The notes: generated by a model not told the origin, from the letters alone. A stretch of 64,000 nt of DNA from Pseudovibrio japonicus (GCF_014651595.1 NZ_BMXE01000002.1:124001-188000); one strand, 5' to 3'. Shown: positions 37,025-48,214, numbered from the stretch's first letter. A program made the numbers and translations.

Positions 37025-37570
37025 ATGTTCCCGGAGCTGCATTCCGAGCGCTTGATCCTACGTGATTTCCGCGAAACTGATTTCGATATTCATAACGAGT
37101 CGCTAAATGATTTCGATGTGAGCAAGATGCTGACCGTGGTGCCGCATCCTTACACCAAGGATGATGGTGCGTGGTGGTTTGACCATTGCCGTACGACAGC
37201 GCACAGCGAAGAAATCAACTGGGTGATCGACAATGGTGAAGGGCTGGTCGGCGTGATCGGCATTCGCAATATTTCGACAACCCCGCATCTGGGCTACTGG
37301 CTGGCGAAAACTCATTGGGGTAAAGGCTATGCCAGTGAAGCGACCAATCTGGTTTGCGATTTTGTGTTCAACCAGCTGAATGCAGTTGCGATGAACACCG
37401 GTCTGTTCACCATCAACCCGTCGTCCTTAAACGTGCTTCAGAAGAACGGTTTTGTGGTAACGGGCGAGACCAAAGAGAAGAACCGTGCGCGCGGTGACAT
37501 CGAGATGGATTACACAACGGTGACACTGACCCGTGACCGTTGGGCTTCGATGCAAGCGCTGGCGGCCTGA
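37025..37570 (+). CDS. GNAT acetyltransferase, RimJ/RimL type (array member 10)
   Basis: A 181-residue GNAT protein. It starts MFPELHSERLILRDFRETDF. Motif A is GYWLAKTHWGKGYASEATNL and motif B is TINPSSLNVLQKNGFVVTGE. It belongs with members 8 and 9 (VSKMLTVVPHPYTKDDGAWW block). It lies directly upstream of obgE, where many alphaproteobacteria carry a single GNAT gene. Confidence 0.9.
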   Translation: MFPELHSERLILRDFRETDFDIHNESLNDFDVSKMLTVVPHPYTKDDGAWWFDHCRTTAHSEEINWVIDNGEGLVGVIGIRNISTTPHLGYWLAKTHWGKGYASEATNLVCDFVFNQLNAVAMNTGLFTINPSSLNVLQKNGFVVTGETKEKNRARGDIEMDYTTVTLTRDRWASMQALAA

Positions 37571-37745
37571 TCTTTTACGTTTCTAAAGCGGTTTCCTGTA
37601 GTTTGCTTTAGAGACGTACATTGCGTATTTTGCTTTTGAAAAGGCTTGCGGATTGGCGTTCGTGAGCCTTTTGGCCGTTCGTGGCCGCGCTAAACCAATA
37701 AAATAAGCCAGAAATGCGGTTCCGCCCTTGGCGAGAGCGCCATAG

Positions 37746-38842
<1,097 letters not shown>

Positions 38843-38843
<1 letters not shown>

Positions 38844-39973
38844 TGAACCGAAGTCTGAGCAACTATCAGCGCATTACTGTGAAGATCGGCTCTGCCCTTT
38901 TGGTAGAGAATGGCCGGTTGAAGCGTGAATGGCTGGAATCTTTGGCGGATGATTTGCAGGCTCTTTCTCAAGTGGGGAAAGAAGTGCTGGTCGTCTCCTC
39001 CGGTTCTATTGCTCTGGGCCGCTCGGTTCTTGGTCTGCCTGCTGGCCCGCTGAAGCTGGAGCAGGCGCAAGCCGCCGCTTCTGTGGGTCAGGTTGCGCTT
39101 GCTCAGGCTTACTCTGAGATTCTCGGTGCCCGTGGTTTGACAGCGGGTCAGATTCTGTTGACCCTTGGCGATACGGAGGAGCGCCGCCGTTACCTTAACG
39201 CGCGTGAGACGATCAGTACGCTGCTCAAGATGGGCGCTGTGCCGATCATTAACGAAAATGACAGCGTGGCGACCAACGAAATCCGTTATGGCGACAATGA
39301 TCGTTTGGGCGCGCGCGTGGCGACTATGGCGAGTGCAGATCTTCTGGTGCTGCTTTCTGATGTGGACGGGCTTTATACCGCCGCGCCGCAGAAAGACCCG
39401 AATGCGATCTTCCTGCCTGAGGTTCCTCAGGTGACGCAGGAGATTGAGGCGATGGCCGGTGCGCCGGGTACAGCCTTCTCATCCGGTGGCATGAAGACCA
39501 AGATTGACGCAGCCAAAATTGCGCAGAGCGCCGGCACCACCATGATCATCTCCAGCGGCAAGACCATGAACCCTCTGGATGCGATTGAGAATGGGGCACG
39601 GGCAACGTGGTTCCCTGCTCCCTCCTCTCCGTCCCGCGCTCGCAAGACGTGGATCAGCGGTCACCTGAAGCCGCACGGCACCATTCATCTAGATGCAGGC
39701 GCACTGAGAGCTGTGAAAGCGGGCAAGAGCCTGCTGCCTGCCGGTGTCACCAAGGTGGAAGGCACCTTCTCACGCGGGGATGCGGTACGGATTGTGGACA
39801 CGGACGGTCATGATGTGGGCCGTGGCATTGTTGCCTATGATTATGGCGAGGCTTCTCTCATTATCGGTCGCAACAGCAAGGAAATTGAAGCTATTGTGGG
39901 CTATCCGGGACGCGCGGAGATGATCCATACGGATGATCTTGTCCTCTCTACATCTGATTTGGACATTTCATAG
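38843..39973 (+). CDS. proB: glutamate 5-kinase
   Basis: A 376-residue enzyme for the first step of proline synthesis. The amino-acid-kinase domain (residues about 8-255) has [22 protein letters not shown] and the glutamate-binding [14 protein letters not shown]. It is followed by a PUA domain from about residue 280 ([20 protein letters not shown]). The ATG at 38843 overlaps the obgE stop, and the upstream alternative at 38831 lies inside obgE. It works with ProA, encoded next. Confidence 0.97.
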
Positions 39974-40024
39974 ATACTGTTTAGGTTGACCCGTTCAACC
40001 AGTGATGACTCAAGGGTTTTGCAG

Positions 40025-41320
40025 ATGCTAAATACTTCTGAAGTGGCAAATGCGGACAATTCCAATGTTCGCGACCTGATGGCAACCATTGGCAGGAAAG
40101 CACGTACTGCGGCACGTCGTCTTGCCATTGCCCCCACGAGCCAGAAGAACAAGGGTCTGGAAGCGATGGCAGCTGCTGTTCGCGCTGCTACCTCTGACAT
40201 CCTCAAGGCAAATGCGGTTGATCTGGAGCACATGCAAGCCAATGGTCAGCTTGCTTCCTTCATTGATCGCGGAACACTGACTGAAGAACGCATTGAAGCC
40301 ATTGCCGGCGCACTTGAAGATATCGCCAAACTGGATGATCCTGTTGGTTCCTCAGTTGCTGAGTGGACACGCCCGAACGGACTGCAGATCTCCCGCATTC
40401 GGACCCCACTCGGTGTGATCGGTGTGATTTATGAGAGCCGTCCGAACGTAACCGCAGACGCAGGCGCTCTGTGCCTAAAGGCTGGTAATGCGGTTATCCT
40501 GCGCGGCGGTTCTGACACGATCAACTCCAATCTAGCCATTTATAAAGCTCTGCAGGCCGGCCTTGCTGAAGCGGGACTGCCTGTTGACGCAATCCAGATC
40601 GTACCAACCAAGGATCGCGCTGCTGTTGGCGAGATGCTTAAAGGGCTGGATGGCAACCTTGATGTGATCATTCCCCGTGGCGGTAAGAGCCTTGTTGCCC
40701 GCGTTCAGGAAGAAGCCCGCGTCCCTGTTTTCGCGCATCTGGAAGGTCTGGTTCATATCTTCATCGACAAAAAGGCTGATCTGGATAAGGCAATTGATAT
40801 TGTCGTCAACTCCAAGATGCGCCGGACCGGCATTTGCGGTGCAGCTGAAACCTTGCTGGTTGATGAAGCTGTGGCGGCTACACTTCTGCCTCCGATTATT
40901 GCTGCTCTTCAGGAAAAGCAGTGCCAGATTCGCGGTGATGAAGATGTGCTGATGCTGTGCCCTACAGCTGTTGCGGCCACCGACGAGGATTGGTCCACCG
41001 AATATCTGGATGCCATTATCTCGGTAAGAATTGTTGGCGGGCTGGACGATGCAATCGAGCATATCGGCACCCACGGCTCCAATCACACCGATTGTATTGT
41101 CACCGAAGATCCAATTGCGGCGCGCAAATTCCTTGCAGAAGTGGACTCAGCTATTGTTCTTCACAATGCATCCACACAGTTTGCTGATGGCGGCGAGTTT
41201 GGAATGGGCGCTGAAATCGGCATCGCAACGGGCCGTATGCATGCCCGTGGTCCGGTTGGTGTGGAGCAGCTGACCAGCTTTAAATATGTGGTGCGCGGGA
41301 ATGGCCAAACACGTCCATGA
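40025..41320 (+). CDS. proA: glutamate-5-semialdehyde dehydrogenase (gamma-glutamyl phosphate reductase)
   Basis: A 431-residue aldehyde-dehydrogenase-fold enzyme for the second step of proline synthesis. [20 protein letters not shown] and [10 protein letters not shown] are family motifs, and the catalytic cysteine is in [14 protein letters not shown]. The ATG at 40025 follows AAGGG and is preferred over a TTG at 39986. It ends with ATGA overlapping nadD. ProB and ProA normally act as a complex to protect the labile phosphate intermediate. Confidence 0.97.
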   Translation: MLNTSEVANADNSNVRDLMATIGRKARTAARRLAIAPTSQKNKGLEAMAAAVRAATSDILKANAVDLEHMQANGQLASFIDRGTLTEERIEAIAGALEDIAKLDDPVGSSVAEWTRPNGLQISRIRTPLGVIGVIYESRPNVTADAGALCLKAGNAVILRGGSDTINSNLAIYKALQAGLAEAGLPVDAIQIVPTKDRAAVGEMLKGLDGNLDVIIPRGGKSLVARVQEEARVPVFAHLEGLVHIFIDKKADLDKAIDIVVNSKMRRTGICGAAETLLVDEAVAATLLPPIIAALQEKQCQIRGDEDVLMLCPTAVAATDEDWSTEYLDAIISVRIVGGLDDAIEHIGTHGSNHTDCIVTEDPIAARKFLAEVDSAIVLHNASTQFADGGEFGMGAEIGIATGRMHARGPVGVEQLTSFKYVVRGNGQTRP

Positions 41321-41982
41321 CCAAGACTGATCTGCAAGCCTTGGATAGCCACAGCAAGTCTGGCGATACGCATCTGGATTGGATGCGCCTGCCCTATGCT
41401 GCCCCGGGCAATCGCATCGGTTTGTTTGGCGGGTCCTTTAATCCCCCGCATACCGGCCATCTTTTGGTGGCCAAGACGGCTTTGCGGCGTTTGAACCTGC
41501 ATCAAATCTGGTGGCTGGTGACACCCGGAAACCCGCTTAAGTCTCTTAGCAACCTCGCGCCTCTTGAGGAGCGGGTTGCCGCAACAAAAGCGTTGGCTCA
41601 CCACCCTCAGATGAAGGTGACTGCCTTTGAAAAGGTGCTTGGCACCTCTTACACGGCAAGCACATTGCAGCAGTTAAGATTGCGCCGCCCGCACCTTAAT
41701 TTTGTCTGGGTCATGGGCGCAGACAATCTCTCCAATTTTCACCATTGGCAAAACTGGCAGAGCATTATAGAAGGGGTGCCGGTGGCAATTGTTGACCGGC
41801 CCAAAGCGACCCTTTCGTCGCTTTCCGCTCAAGTTTGCCAACGGTATGCATTTGCTCAACTAAAAGAAAAAAGTGCAGACCAACTGCCTGAGCGCAAAGC
41901 CCCGTGCTGGACCATTTTACGCGGTCCGCTGGATGAAACCTCTTCCACATCACTGAGGAAAAGAGGACACGGTCCAGGGTAA
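41317..41982 (+). CDS. nadD: nicotinate-nucleotide adenylyltransferase
   Basis: A 221-residue enzyme that adenylates nicotinate mononucleotide in NAD synthesis. [20 protein letters not shown] (near residues 37-56) contains the nucleotidyltransferase GGxFxPxHxGH motif. [17 protein letters not shown] and the terminal [10 protein letters not shown] (SxTxxR-type loop) complete the family pattern. The N-terminal 30 residues are an extension usual in Rhizobiales. It is coupled to proA by ATGA. Confidence 0.95.
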   Translation: MTKTDLQALDSHSKSGDTHLDWMRLPYAAPGNRIGLFGGSFNPPHTGHLLVAKTALRRLNLHQIWWLVTPGNPLKSLSNLAPLEERVAATKALAHHPQMKVTAFEKVLGTSYTASTLQQLRLRRPHLNFVWVMGADNLSNFHHWQNWQSIIEGVPVAIVDRPKATLSSLSAQVCQRYAFAQLKEKSADQLPERKAPCWTILRGPLDETSSTSLRKRGHGPG

Positions 41983-42132
41983 CTTTACGCTTTTTGCGGA
42001 AACTAGTGTCTTGAAAATGCCATAGGGACCTGAGTATTCTTCTTGACGGAAGGCTTGAGTTTGTGCATTTCAGGCTTTTCATTCGGTAGAATACTGCTTT
42101 CTCTAACCATGGCGAGGGCTCTTAAGCTGACC

Positions 42133-42540
42133 ATGACAACACAACATGAAGGGACGGACAACATCGCTCCTCTTCAATCGCACGATCCCACCAATGAGGC
42201 GGACGTGCTTGCACTGATCCTCAACAGCTTGGAAGATTCCAAGGCTGAGGATATCGTATCACTCGATCTTTCCGGAAAGTCTGCTCTGGCTGATCACATG
42301 GTTGTGGCTTCTGGCCGCTCTCATCGCCATGTGGGGGCTGTTGCTGACCAACTGCTCCGGACCCTAAAGGATGCTGGCTACGGTAACGCCCGCGTTGAGG
42401 GTATGCCGCACTGTGACTGGGTGCTCGTTGATATCGGTGACGCAATCATTCACATTTTCCGCCCAGAAGTCCGCTCTTTCTACAACATAGAAAAGATGTG
42501 GTCTGCGGATAGCTCTGCACCGACGCAGTTCATCGGATAA
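42133..42540 (+). CDS. rsfS: ribosomal silencing factor RsfS
   Basis: A 135-residue RsfS/Iojap protein. The core is KAEDIVSLDLSGKSALADHM, VVASGRSHRHVGAVADQLLR and DWVLVDIGDAIIHIFRPEVR, with YNIEKMW at the end. It binds L14 on the 50S subunit and blocks subunit joining in stationary phase. In-frame starts at 42109 and 42043 also exist; 42133 is chosen from the family N terminus, but no strong ribosome-binding site settles it. It follows nadD and precedes rlmH, the standard order. Confidence 0.93.
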   Translation: MTTQHEGTDNIAPLQSHDPTNEADVLALILNSLEDSKAEDIVSLDLSGKSALADHMVVASGRSHRHVGAVADQLLRTLKDAGYGNARVEGMPHCDWVLVDIGDAIIHIFRPEVRSFYNIEKMWSADSSAPTQFIG

Positions 42541-42669
42541 TATCAGTGCTTCTTTGAGGCACTGATTACTGCAGTATCCAGCTCTCTGTCCGTTGCAGGA
42601 GACAGAGTGTCTGGGCAATTGCCGCTGATGCAGGTGTTGTTTCATCTGCACGCGACCTTTTGCGGGCAA

Positions 42670-42785
42670 ATACGGTTTAGAGCATGTTGCGTTCTCTCTT
42701 GTTTGCGCTTCACACTCTAAGTCCATGCTTTCATGCGTATATTTCCCTGAAAATGGCTGAACTTTTCAGGAAGACGCCTGAACTT
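42670..42785. repeat. dispersed palindromic repeat copy between rsfS and rlmH
   Basis: It contains AGAGCATGTTGCGTT, GCGCTTCACACTCTAAGTC and CCCTGAAAATGGCTGAAC in the same order as the copy at 61051-61160 (AGAGCATGTCACGTT, CGCTTCAGGCTCTAAGTC, CCGAAAACCGTTTCCC). The pattern resembles the short intergenic repeats widespread in Rhizobiales genomes. Confidence 0.55.
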
Positions 42786-42796
42786 CGGGGACCCCA

Positions 42797-43279
42797 ATGA
42801 AAATTACGATTGCCTGCGTCGGCAAAATGAAAGCCGGCGCGGAAAAGGACATGTATGAACGCTATTTGGACCGGGCCCGCAAAGCTGGCCGTTCCGTTGG
42901 CATCACCTCAGTATCCGTTGTCGAATTTTCAGAGAGCCGGGCGTCCCGCACGCAAGATAGAAAAGAGGAAGAGGCGCAGCTTTTGCTCAATGCGCTTCCT
43001 TCGGGTGCGGTCCTGATCGCACTGGATGAACATGGCAAAGCGCTTTCCAGCGAAGTGTTTGCCAAAAAGGTCGGCAACTGGGCCGATCAGGGTATTTCTG
43101 ACGTAGTTCTGGCCATCGGCGGGGCTGACGGACATGGACAGGCCCTGCTGCAACGCGCCGACCTCAAGCTCGCTCTGGGCTCCATGACATGGCCCCACCA
43201 GCTGGTCCGCATCATGTGCAGCGAACAAATCTACCGCTCGATCACAATTCTGACAGGCCATCCGTATCACCGCGCGTGA
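42797..43279 (+). CDS. rlmH: 23S rRNA pseudouridine-1915 N3-methyltransferase
   Basis: A 160-residue SPOUT-class methyltransferase. The SAM-binding knot is visible as LAIGGADGHG and LALGSMTWPHQLVRIMCSEQ, with the conserved C-terminal YRSITILTGHPYHRA. It modifies helix 69 of 23S rRNA in the assembled ribosome. It usually follows rsfS, as here. Confidence 0.97.
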   Translation: MKITIACVGKMKAGAEKDMYERYLDRARKAGRSVGITSVSVVEFSESRASRTQDRKEEEAQLLLNALPSGAVLIALDEHGKALSSEVFAKKVGNWADQGISDVVLAIGGADGHGQALLQRADLKLALGSMTWPHQLVRIMCSEQIYRSITILTGHPYHRA

Positions 43280-43566
43280 TTGCCGTGGGTGTTGGTTTTC
43301 CTTCGCTTTCACGTCCATCGGTCAAGTCCCAGACGCTGGCTATCATCCATATGGACGTGCTCAAATGAGTATTCCGGATATTGATGTTTTTGCCGGAAGT
43401 CGGTAAGCCTGCAGCGTGGTTGACACTTCCTTAACGCCGTCTGGAGCATTATCCTCAACGTTAATTTTGAGGCTGTGTGTCTACTTTTTTATGCCAAGTT
43501 TGGTCTGCGTCACCATTTTTGTAAGAAAGTCAGCGTTTTGTTCCGCGCTGCGCTTTAGGAGTTCAG

Positions 43567-44943
43567 TTGTTGCGTTTTAGGGGAAACCTGATCCTCCGAG
43601 TGATAACAAGCCTTGCCTTGTTTCTTGCGGCTACTGTTGTACTGCCGCTGCAAGGTACTGCACAAAAGCTCACGAACATCTCAGTTAAAGTTGAAGATGG
43701 CGCGATTGACCCCGAAGATCCGGCGGCAGTTGCTTTGCGCCAGAAGCAGGAGCGTGAGCAAGAACTTCGCGAGCTGAACGAGAACATTTCCATCTCCAAG
43801 GAAAAACGCGAAGAAATTCAGCGTTCTATTCGTGCACTGGAGCGGGATGGAGAGAGCCTGAGTGGTGAATTGATCCGCACTGGCGAGCGTATGAAGAAGC
43901 TTGAGAACCAGCTGGAAGCCACTGAAGCGCGTTTGGGGCGGCACAGAAAAAACGAGCAATCTGTTCGTGCGTCATTGAATGAACGTAAAGATGTTTTAGC
44001 TGAAGTTCTCAGCGCGTTACAACGGATTGGTCACCGTCCGCCACCTGCCATGGTCGTGCGTCCGCAGGATGCTCTTGGCGCGGTGCGCAGTGCGATCTTG
44101 CTGAACTCAATCATGCCTGAAGTGCGGATTGAGGCGCAGGCACTGGCAAGTGATCTTGATGAATTGGCCAGGCTTCGATCAAAAATTGAGGCCGAACGCA
44201 ACCGGGTTCGAAGTGGTGCAATACAGATGGCGGAAGAGCGTCATCGTGTTGAATTGCTTTTAGAAAAGAAGAAGGCAGCACGGAGGGAAAGCCTTGCAGC
44301 GCTGGAAGCCGAGAAGGCTCGCGCCAGGGAACTTGCCGAAAAGGCAACCTCTTTGAAAGAGTTGCTTGCTAACCTTGAGAGAGAAGTGGAAAGCAGCCGG
44401 CGTGCAGCGGAAGCGGCACGACTTGCGGACATTGAACGGCAAAACCGGATCGCTTCGGGTGATCCATTTGCTGATCCAAGCCGACTAAAACCGGCGGTCG
44501 CTTTTCGGGATACGCGCGGGCTTCTGCCTGAGCCTGTCTCCGGAACGCTTTTGCAAGACTATGGAGTTGCTGATGGATTTGGTAACGTAACAACTGGCCA
44601 ATCCATTGCGACACGCCCGAATGCCCAGGTCACCTCCCCCACTGATGGATGGGTGGTGTATGCAGGGGATTTCCGCTCTTACGGGCAGATGGTAATTGTT
44701 AATGCAGGCGGCGGATACCATGTGCTCTTATCCGGTCTGGATGATGTGATGGTGGAGTTAGGGCAGTTTATTCTTGCTGGAGAGCCAATTGCTAAAATGG
44801 GTGAAACGCGCCTCGCAAGCGCAAATAACCTTAATTTTAGTTTGGACCAGCCGGTTTTATATGTAGAATTCAGGAAAGACGGCACTGCAATCGACCCCAA
44901 CCCATGGTGGTCACGCGCCGAAAACGAGAAGGTTCGCGGATGA
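43567..44943 (+). CDS. EnvC-like murein hydrolase activator (degenerate M23/LytM)
   Basis: A 458-residue periplasmic protein. The signal peptide lies in residues about 1-35 (LRVITSLALFLAATVVLPLQ). A long coiled coil follows (about 50-290; many E/K/R heptads). A C-terminal LytM domain (about 330-450) contains TSPTDGWVVYAGDFRSYGQM and HVLLSGLDDVMVELGQ. The zinc-binding HxH and DxxxH residues of active M23 peptidases are not seen, as in EnvC, which activates amidases rather than cutting itself. The TTG start at 43567 follows GGAG. Its stop overlaps ctpA, the conserved order in alphaproteobacteria. Confidence 0.9.
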   Translation: MLRFRGNLILRVITSLALFLAATVVLPLQGTAQKLTNISVKVEDGAIDPEDPAAVALRQKQEREQELRELNENISISKEKREEIQRSIRALERDGESLSGELIRTGERMKKLENQLEATEARLGRHRKNEQSVRASLNERKDVLAEVLSALQRIGHRPPPAMVVRPQDALGAVRSAILLNSIMPEVRIEAQALASDLDELARLRSKIEAERNRVRSGAIQMAEERHRVELLLEKKKAARRESLAALEAEKARARELAEKATSLKELLANLEREVESSRRAAEAARLADIERQNRIASGDPFADPSRLKPAVAFRDTRGLLPEPVSGTLLQDYGVADGFGNVTTGQSIATRPNAQVTSPTDGWVVYAGDFRSYGQMVIVNAGGGYHVLLSGLDDVMVELGQFILAGEPIAKMGETRLASANNLNFSLDQPVLYVEFRKDGTAIDPNPWWSRAENEKVRG

Positions 44944-46274
44944 TACGGAAAGCATCGCTTTTGCTGGTTGGCGTGGTCATGGGGGCTACGGCAGTCGTAA
45001 CATACTCTCAAGCTCCGTTCAGATTTACCGAGCGCGCGTCAGCAGCATCTGCTGATACGTACAATCAGCTCAATCTGTTTGGTGACGTGTTTGAGCGTGT
45101 ACGCTCGGATTACGTTGAGGAGCCAGCTGACTCCGAGCTAATCGAGACAGCTATCAACGGCATGCTCACAAGTCTTGATCCGCACTCCAGCTATCTGCCG
45201 CCCAAGAGCTTCCGCGATATGCAAGTGCAGACTCGCGGTGAGTTTGGTGGCCTTGGCATTGAAGTGACTATGGAAGACGGCCTTGTGAAGGTTGTTGCTC
45301 CGATCGATGACACTCCGGCATTCAATGCAGGCGTACAGGCTGGTGATCTGATTACCCATCTTGATGGGGAACAGGTGATGGGTCTTACCCTGAACGAGGC
45401 TGTCGAGAAAATGCGCGGACTGGTGAATACCGACATCACCATCACTGTGCGCCGCGAAGGGCTTAATGAGCCAACCGACATCACCATTACCCGTGATGTG
45501 ATCCGCATTCGCTCTGTTCGCTGGAACCAGGAAGACGATATCGGTTACATCCGCATCACCCAGTTTAACGAACAGACCTTTGACGGGCTGGAAACGGCTG
45601 TTGAAGAGCTGACCGACGAGATCGGCGAAGACAACCTGAAGGGCTTTGTGCTGGATCTGCGTAACAACCCGGGTGGTTTGCTGGATCAGGCAATTGCTGT
45701 TTCTGACGCGTTCCTGAACCGTGGCGAAATCGTATCCACCCGTGGCCGGAATGCTGAAGAAACCCAGCGCTACAACGCTCGCAATGGTGACCTGACTGAA
45801 GGTGCTCCAGTGATCGTTCTGGTGAATGGTGGTTCAGCGTCTGCCTCCGAGATTGTGGCCGGTGCGCTGCAGGATCACCGTCGTGCGACTATTCTTGGCA
45901 CGCGGTCCTTCGGTAAGGGTTCTGTTCAGACCATCATTCCGCTTGGTGCAAATGGTGCGATTCGCCTGACAACAGCACGCTACTACACGCCTTCCGGCAA
46001 CTCCATTCAGGCAAAGGGTATCCATCCAGATATCGTCTCCCTGCAGGAACTTCCAGAAGAGCTGAAGGGCCGAGCTGAAACCAAAGGCGAAGCTGGTCTG
46101 CGTGGTCACCTTGAGGCCGAAGAAGGCGATGAGGGCTCTGGCAGTCAGGCTTATGTGCCACAGGACAAAGCCGAAGATGTGCAGCTGAACCTGGCAATGG
46201 ACCTGCTGCGCGGCGAAAAGACTGATACAGCCTTCCCACCAAGTGCAGAGGGCGCTGTAAACGCATCTAAGTAA
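44940..46274 (+). CDS. ctpA: C-terminal processing protease (S41 family)
   Basis: A 444-residue periplasmic serine protease. A signal/anchor sequence (MIRKASLLLVGVVMGATAVV) is followed by a PDZ domain (about 90-170; GEFGGLGIEVTMEDGLVKVV). The S41 core carries the catalytic Ser in GGSASASEIVAGAL and Lys in RSFGKGSVQTI. The ATG at 44940 overlaps the upstream stop (ATGA) with AGAAGG before it; the longer frame from 44904 lies inside envC. CtpA trims C termini of envelope proteins. Confidence 0.96.
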   Translation: MIRKASLLLVGVVMGATAVVTYSQAPFRFTERASAASADTYNQLNLFGDVFERVRSDYVEEPADSELIETAINGMLTSLDPHSSYLPPKSFRDMQVQTRGEFGGLGIEVTMEDGLVKVVAPIDDTPAFNAGVQAGDLITHLDGEQVMGLTLNEAVEKMRGLVNTDITITVRREGLNEPTDITITRDVIRIRSVRWNQEDDIGYIRITQFNEQTFDGLETAVEELTDEIGEDNLKGFVLDLRNNPGGLLDQAIAVSDAFLNRGEIVSTRGRNAEETQRYNARNGDLTEGAPVIVLVNGGSASASEIVAGALQDHRRATILGTRSFGKGSVQTIIPLGANGAIRLTTARYYTPSGNSIQAKGIHPDIVSLQELPEELKGRAETKGEAGLRGHLEAEEGDEGSGSQAYVPQDKAEDVQLNLAMDLLRGEKTDTAFPPSAEGAVNASK

Positions 46275-46324
46275 ACGACAGCGCCGCGCGGTTTTTCCGG
46301 ACCGCTCGGCGCTAACCATTTATT

Positions 46325-46385
46325 TGCAAGCATGTTCTTCCGCGAAAATCGGTAGCCTCCTACCGGGGATATGCTATAAAGTGGT
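46325..46385. repeat. partial dispersed repeat copy after ctpA
   Basis: CGCGAAAATCGGTAGCC followed by CTACCGGGGATATGCTATAA matches the right half of the repeats at 61119-61275 (CCGAAAACCG...GGGGATACGCTGTAA). It forms an imperfect hairpin. Confidence 0.45.
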
Positions 46386-46449
46386 AATGAGCGCCGCGCT
46401 AAACCTTCGTTTGGCGCGGCGGTTCTTTGTGACGAAGGTGGGGGCACCA

Positions 46450-47691
46450 ATGGTTAGGAGCGATTTGACGGCTCCGCTTGGAATGAACAAGCGTCGGGGC
46501 ATCGGGCGATTACCGCTCGGCCTGATTGGTGTCGCCATCATGACCGTTATTTTCACCACCGGTTTCATCTGGATCAGCATTGTTGACGACCCCAATGGCG
46601 GCGAGCCTATGGCAACCATCAAGCTGTCCAGTGCGCTTGACGGTGTCGGGCCAAGTGATATCGAGATTGTTGATCTACCAGACGGGTCTCAACCCAGCGT
46701 CATCGCAGCAGAGCAGCTCGACGCCAGCGGCACGTGGCAAGAGAACGATGTTGGGCAAAACAGCGGCGATGGGGTTTCCCGTCCACGTAGCACAGCTTTG
46801 GAAAATCCGGCAAGTGGGCCAACCCCGCTGGTCGAGCTTGTGCGGAGTGGTGATCTAACGGGGCTGGATGGTGGCTTTTCCAGCGAGTCGCTTTCGACGG
46901 AGCCTGTTGAGCAGCTTCTTGAGCCAAACAAGTTTGGGGCACTCCCAATGATCTCAGCGGAAGGCGTTCGGCCACTTGATGCCTACGCCCGCCGTCCTAA
47001 TCCTGCGACACTGACACAAGCGCGGATTGCCATCCTGATCAACGGGATCGGACTCAACTCCGACATGACGATGAAGGCGATTGAAGACCTTCCTTCCGAT
47101 ATCTCGTTGGGTCTGTCACCCTATGGGGATGACATCAACAGCTGGATGAAATCTGCACGTCTGTCCGGGCATGAAGTGCTGCTGCAGGCGCCGATGGAGC
47201 CCTTTGATTATCCTGATAATGACGCGGGGCCGCAGAGCCTGCTGATCAATCTGGACGAAAAGCAGAATGACGAGCGCCTCTCATGGATCATGGGACAGAC
47301 CAGCAATTATGTTGGGCTGGTGAATTTCATGGGCGACCGCTTCACCTCAAACGAGACCCACATGCGCGAGCTTCTCAGCAAGGTTCGGGACCGTGGTCTG
47401 ATGTATGTTGATGACGGGTCTTCCCCACGCTCCAAAGCAGGAAAAATTGCCGGAACGCAGGCGGTGCCCTTTGTGCAGGCTGATCTGGTTCTGGACCGGG
47501 ACCTGAACGCCCAAGCCATTGGCACACAGTTGCTGGAACTGGAAACAATCGCGCGTCAACGGGGCATTGCGGTTGCGACGGCGACGGCTTTCCCTGTTAC
47601 ACTGGATGCTCTGGAAACCTGGTCCCAGCGGTTGGAAGAACGTGGCCTCTCCCTCGTCCCAATCAGCTCGGCCATCAAGTCCTCACGCTAA
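46450..47691 (+). CDS. divergent polysaccharide deacetylase family protein
   Basis: A 413-residue membrane-anchored protein. A single membrane helix lies near residues 22-44 (LPLGLIGVAIMTVIFTTGFI), then a low-complexity linker of about 150 residues. A C-terminal domain of the divergent polysaccharide deacetylase group (YibQ-like) follows, with ARIAILINGIGLNSDMTMKA, SLGLSPYGDD and GLMYVDDGSS. The start at 46450 follows AAGGTGGGGG and is preferred over 46324, which would cross a repeat. The usual place between ctpA and rppH is kept. Enzymatic activity is not established for this group. Confidence 0.85.
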   Translation: MVRSDLTAPLGMNKRRGIGRLPLGLIGVAIMTVIFTTGFIWISIVDDPNGGEPMATIKLSSALDGVGPSDIEIVDLPDGSQPSVIAAEQLDASGTWQENDVGQNSGDGVSRPRSTALENPASGPTPLVELVRSGDLTGLDGGFSSESLSTEPVEQLLEPNKFGALPMISAEGVRPLDAYARRPNPATLTQARIAILINGIGLNSDMTMKAIEDLPSDISLGLSPYGDDINSWMKSARLSGHEVLLQAPMEPFDYPDNDAGPQSLLINLDEKQNDERLSWIMGQTSNYVGLVNFMGDRFTSNETHMRELLSKVRDRGLMYVDDGSSPRSKAGKIAGTQAVPFVQADLVLDRDLNAQAIGTQLLELETIARQRGIAVATATAFPVTLDALETWSQRLEERGLSLVPISSAIKSSR

Positions 47692-47713
47692 ACCTTTCTC
47701 TATTGGACTAAAC

Positions 47714-48214
47714 ATGACTGATTACAGCGCCCTCCCCTTTCGTCCTTGCGTCGGCATTATGCTTATCAATCGGGATGGGCTTGTCTGGGCTGGCAAGCGT
47801 TACGGTGACAAGCAGCCAATTCCTGAAGAATTTGCCTGGCAGATGCCGCAGGGAGGTCTGGATAAGGGCGAAGACCCTTTAGAAGCAGCCAAGCGGGAGC
47901 TTTTTGAAGAAACCTCGGTGAAGTCCATCAGTTTACTGGCAGAAGCGCCTGACTGGTTCTCCTACGATTTTCCCGAGGAGATTCAGCGTCAGGTTCGCAA
48001 GGCGAAGTACCGCGGGCAGACCCAGCGTTGGTTTGCCTTCCGCTTTGAGGGTGATGACAGCGAGATCAATATTCTGACCCCACCAGATGGGCACGCCCAG
48101 GAATTTTCTGAGTGGCGCTGGGAGAAAGCAGAGAACCTTGCCGGTCTGGTTATTCCGTTCAAACATCAGGTTTATCTTGATGTGGTCGAGGCGTTTTCCG
48201 AGTTTACGGCTTGA
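47714..48214 (+). CDS. rppH: RNA pyrophosphohydrolase (Nudix)
   Basis: A 166-residue RppH. PFRPCVGIMLINRDGLVWAG and the Nudix box GGLDKGEDPLEAAKRELFEE are present, and the C-terminal half has QRWFAFRFEGDDSEINI. It removes pyrophosphate from mRNA 5' ends to start decay. The Nudix box ends EETSV, where the usual residue after EET is Gly; the catalytic glutamates are kept. The start at 47714 gives the family N terminus; an upstream frame inside the preceding gene is rejected. Confidence 0.96.
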   Translation: MTDYSALPFRPCVGIMLINRDGLVWAGKRYGDKQPIPEEFAWQMPQGGLDKGEDPLEAAKRELFEETSVKSISLLAEAPDWFSYDFPEEIQRQVRKAKYRGQTQRWFAFRFEGDDSEINILTPPDGHAQEFSEWRWEKAENLAGLVIPFKHQVYLDVVEAFSEFTA

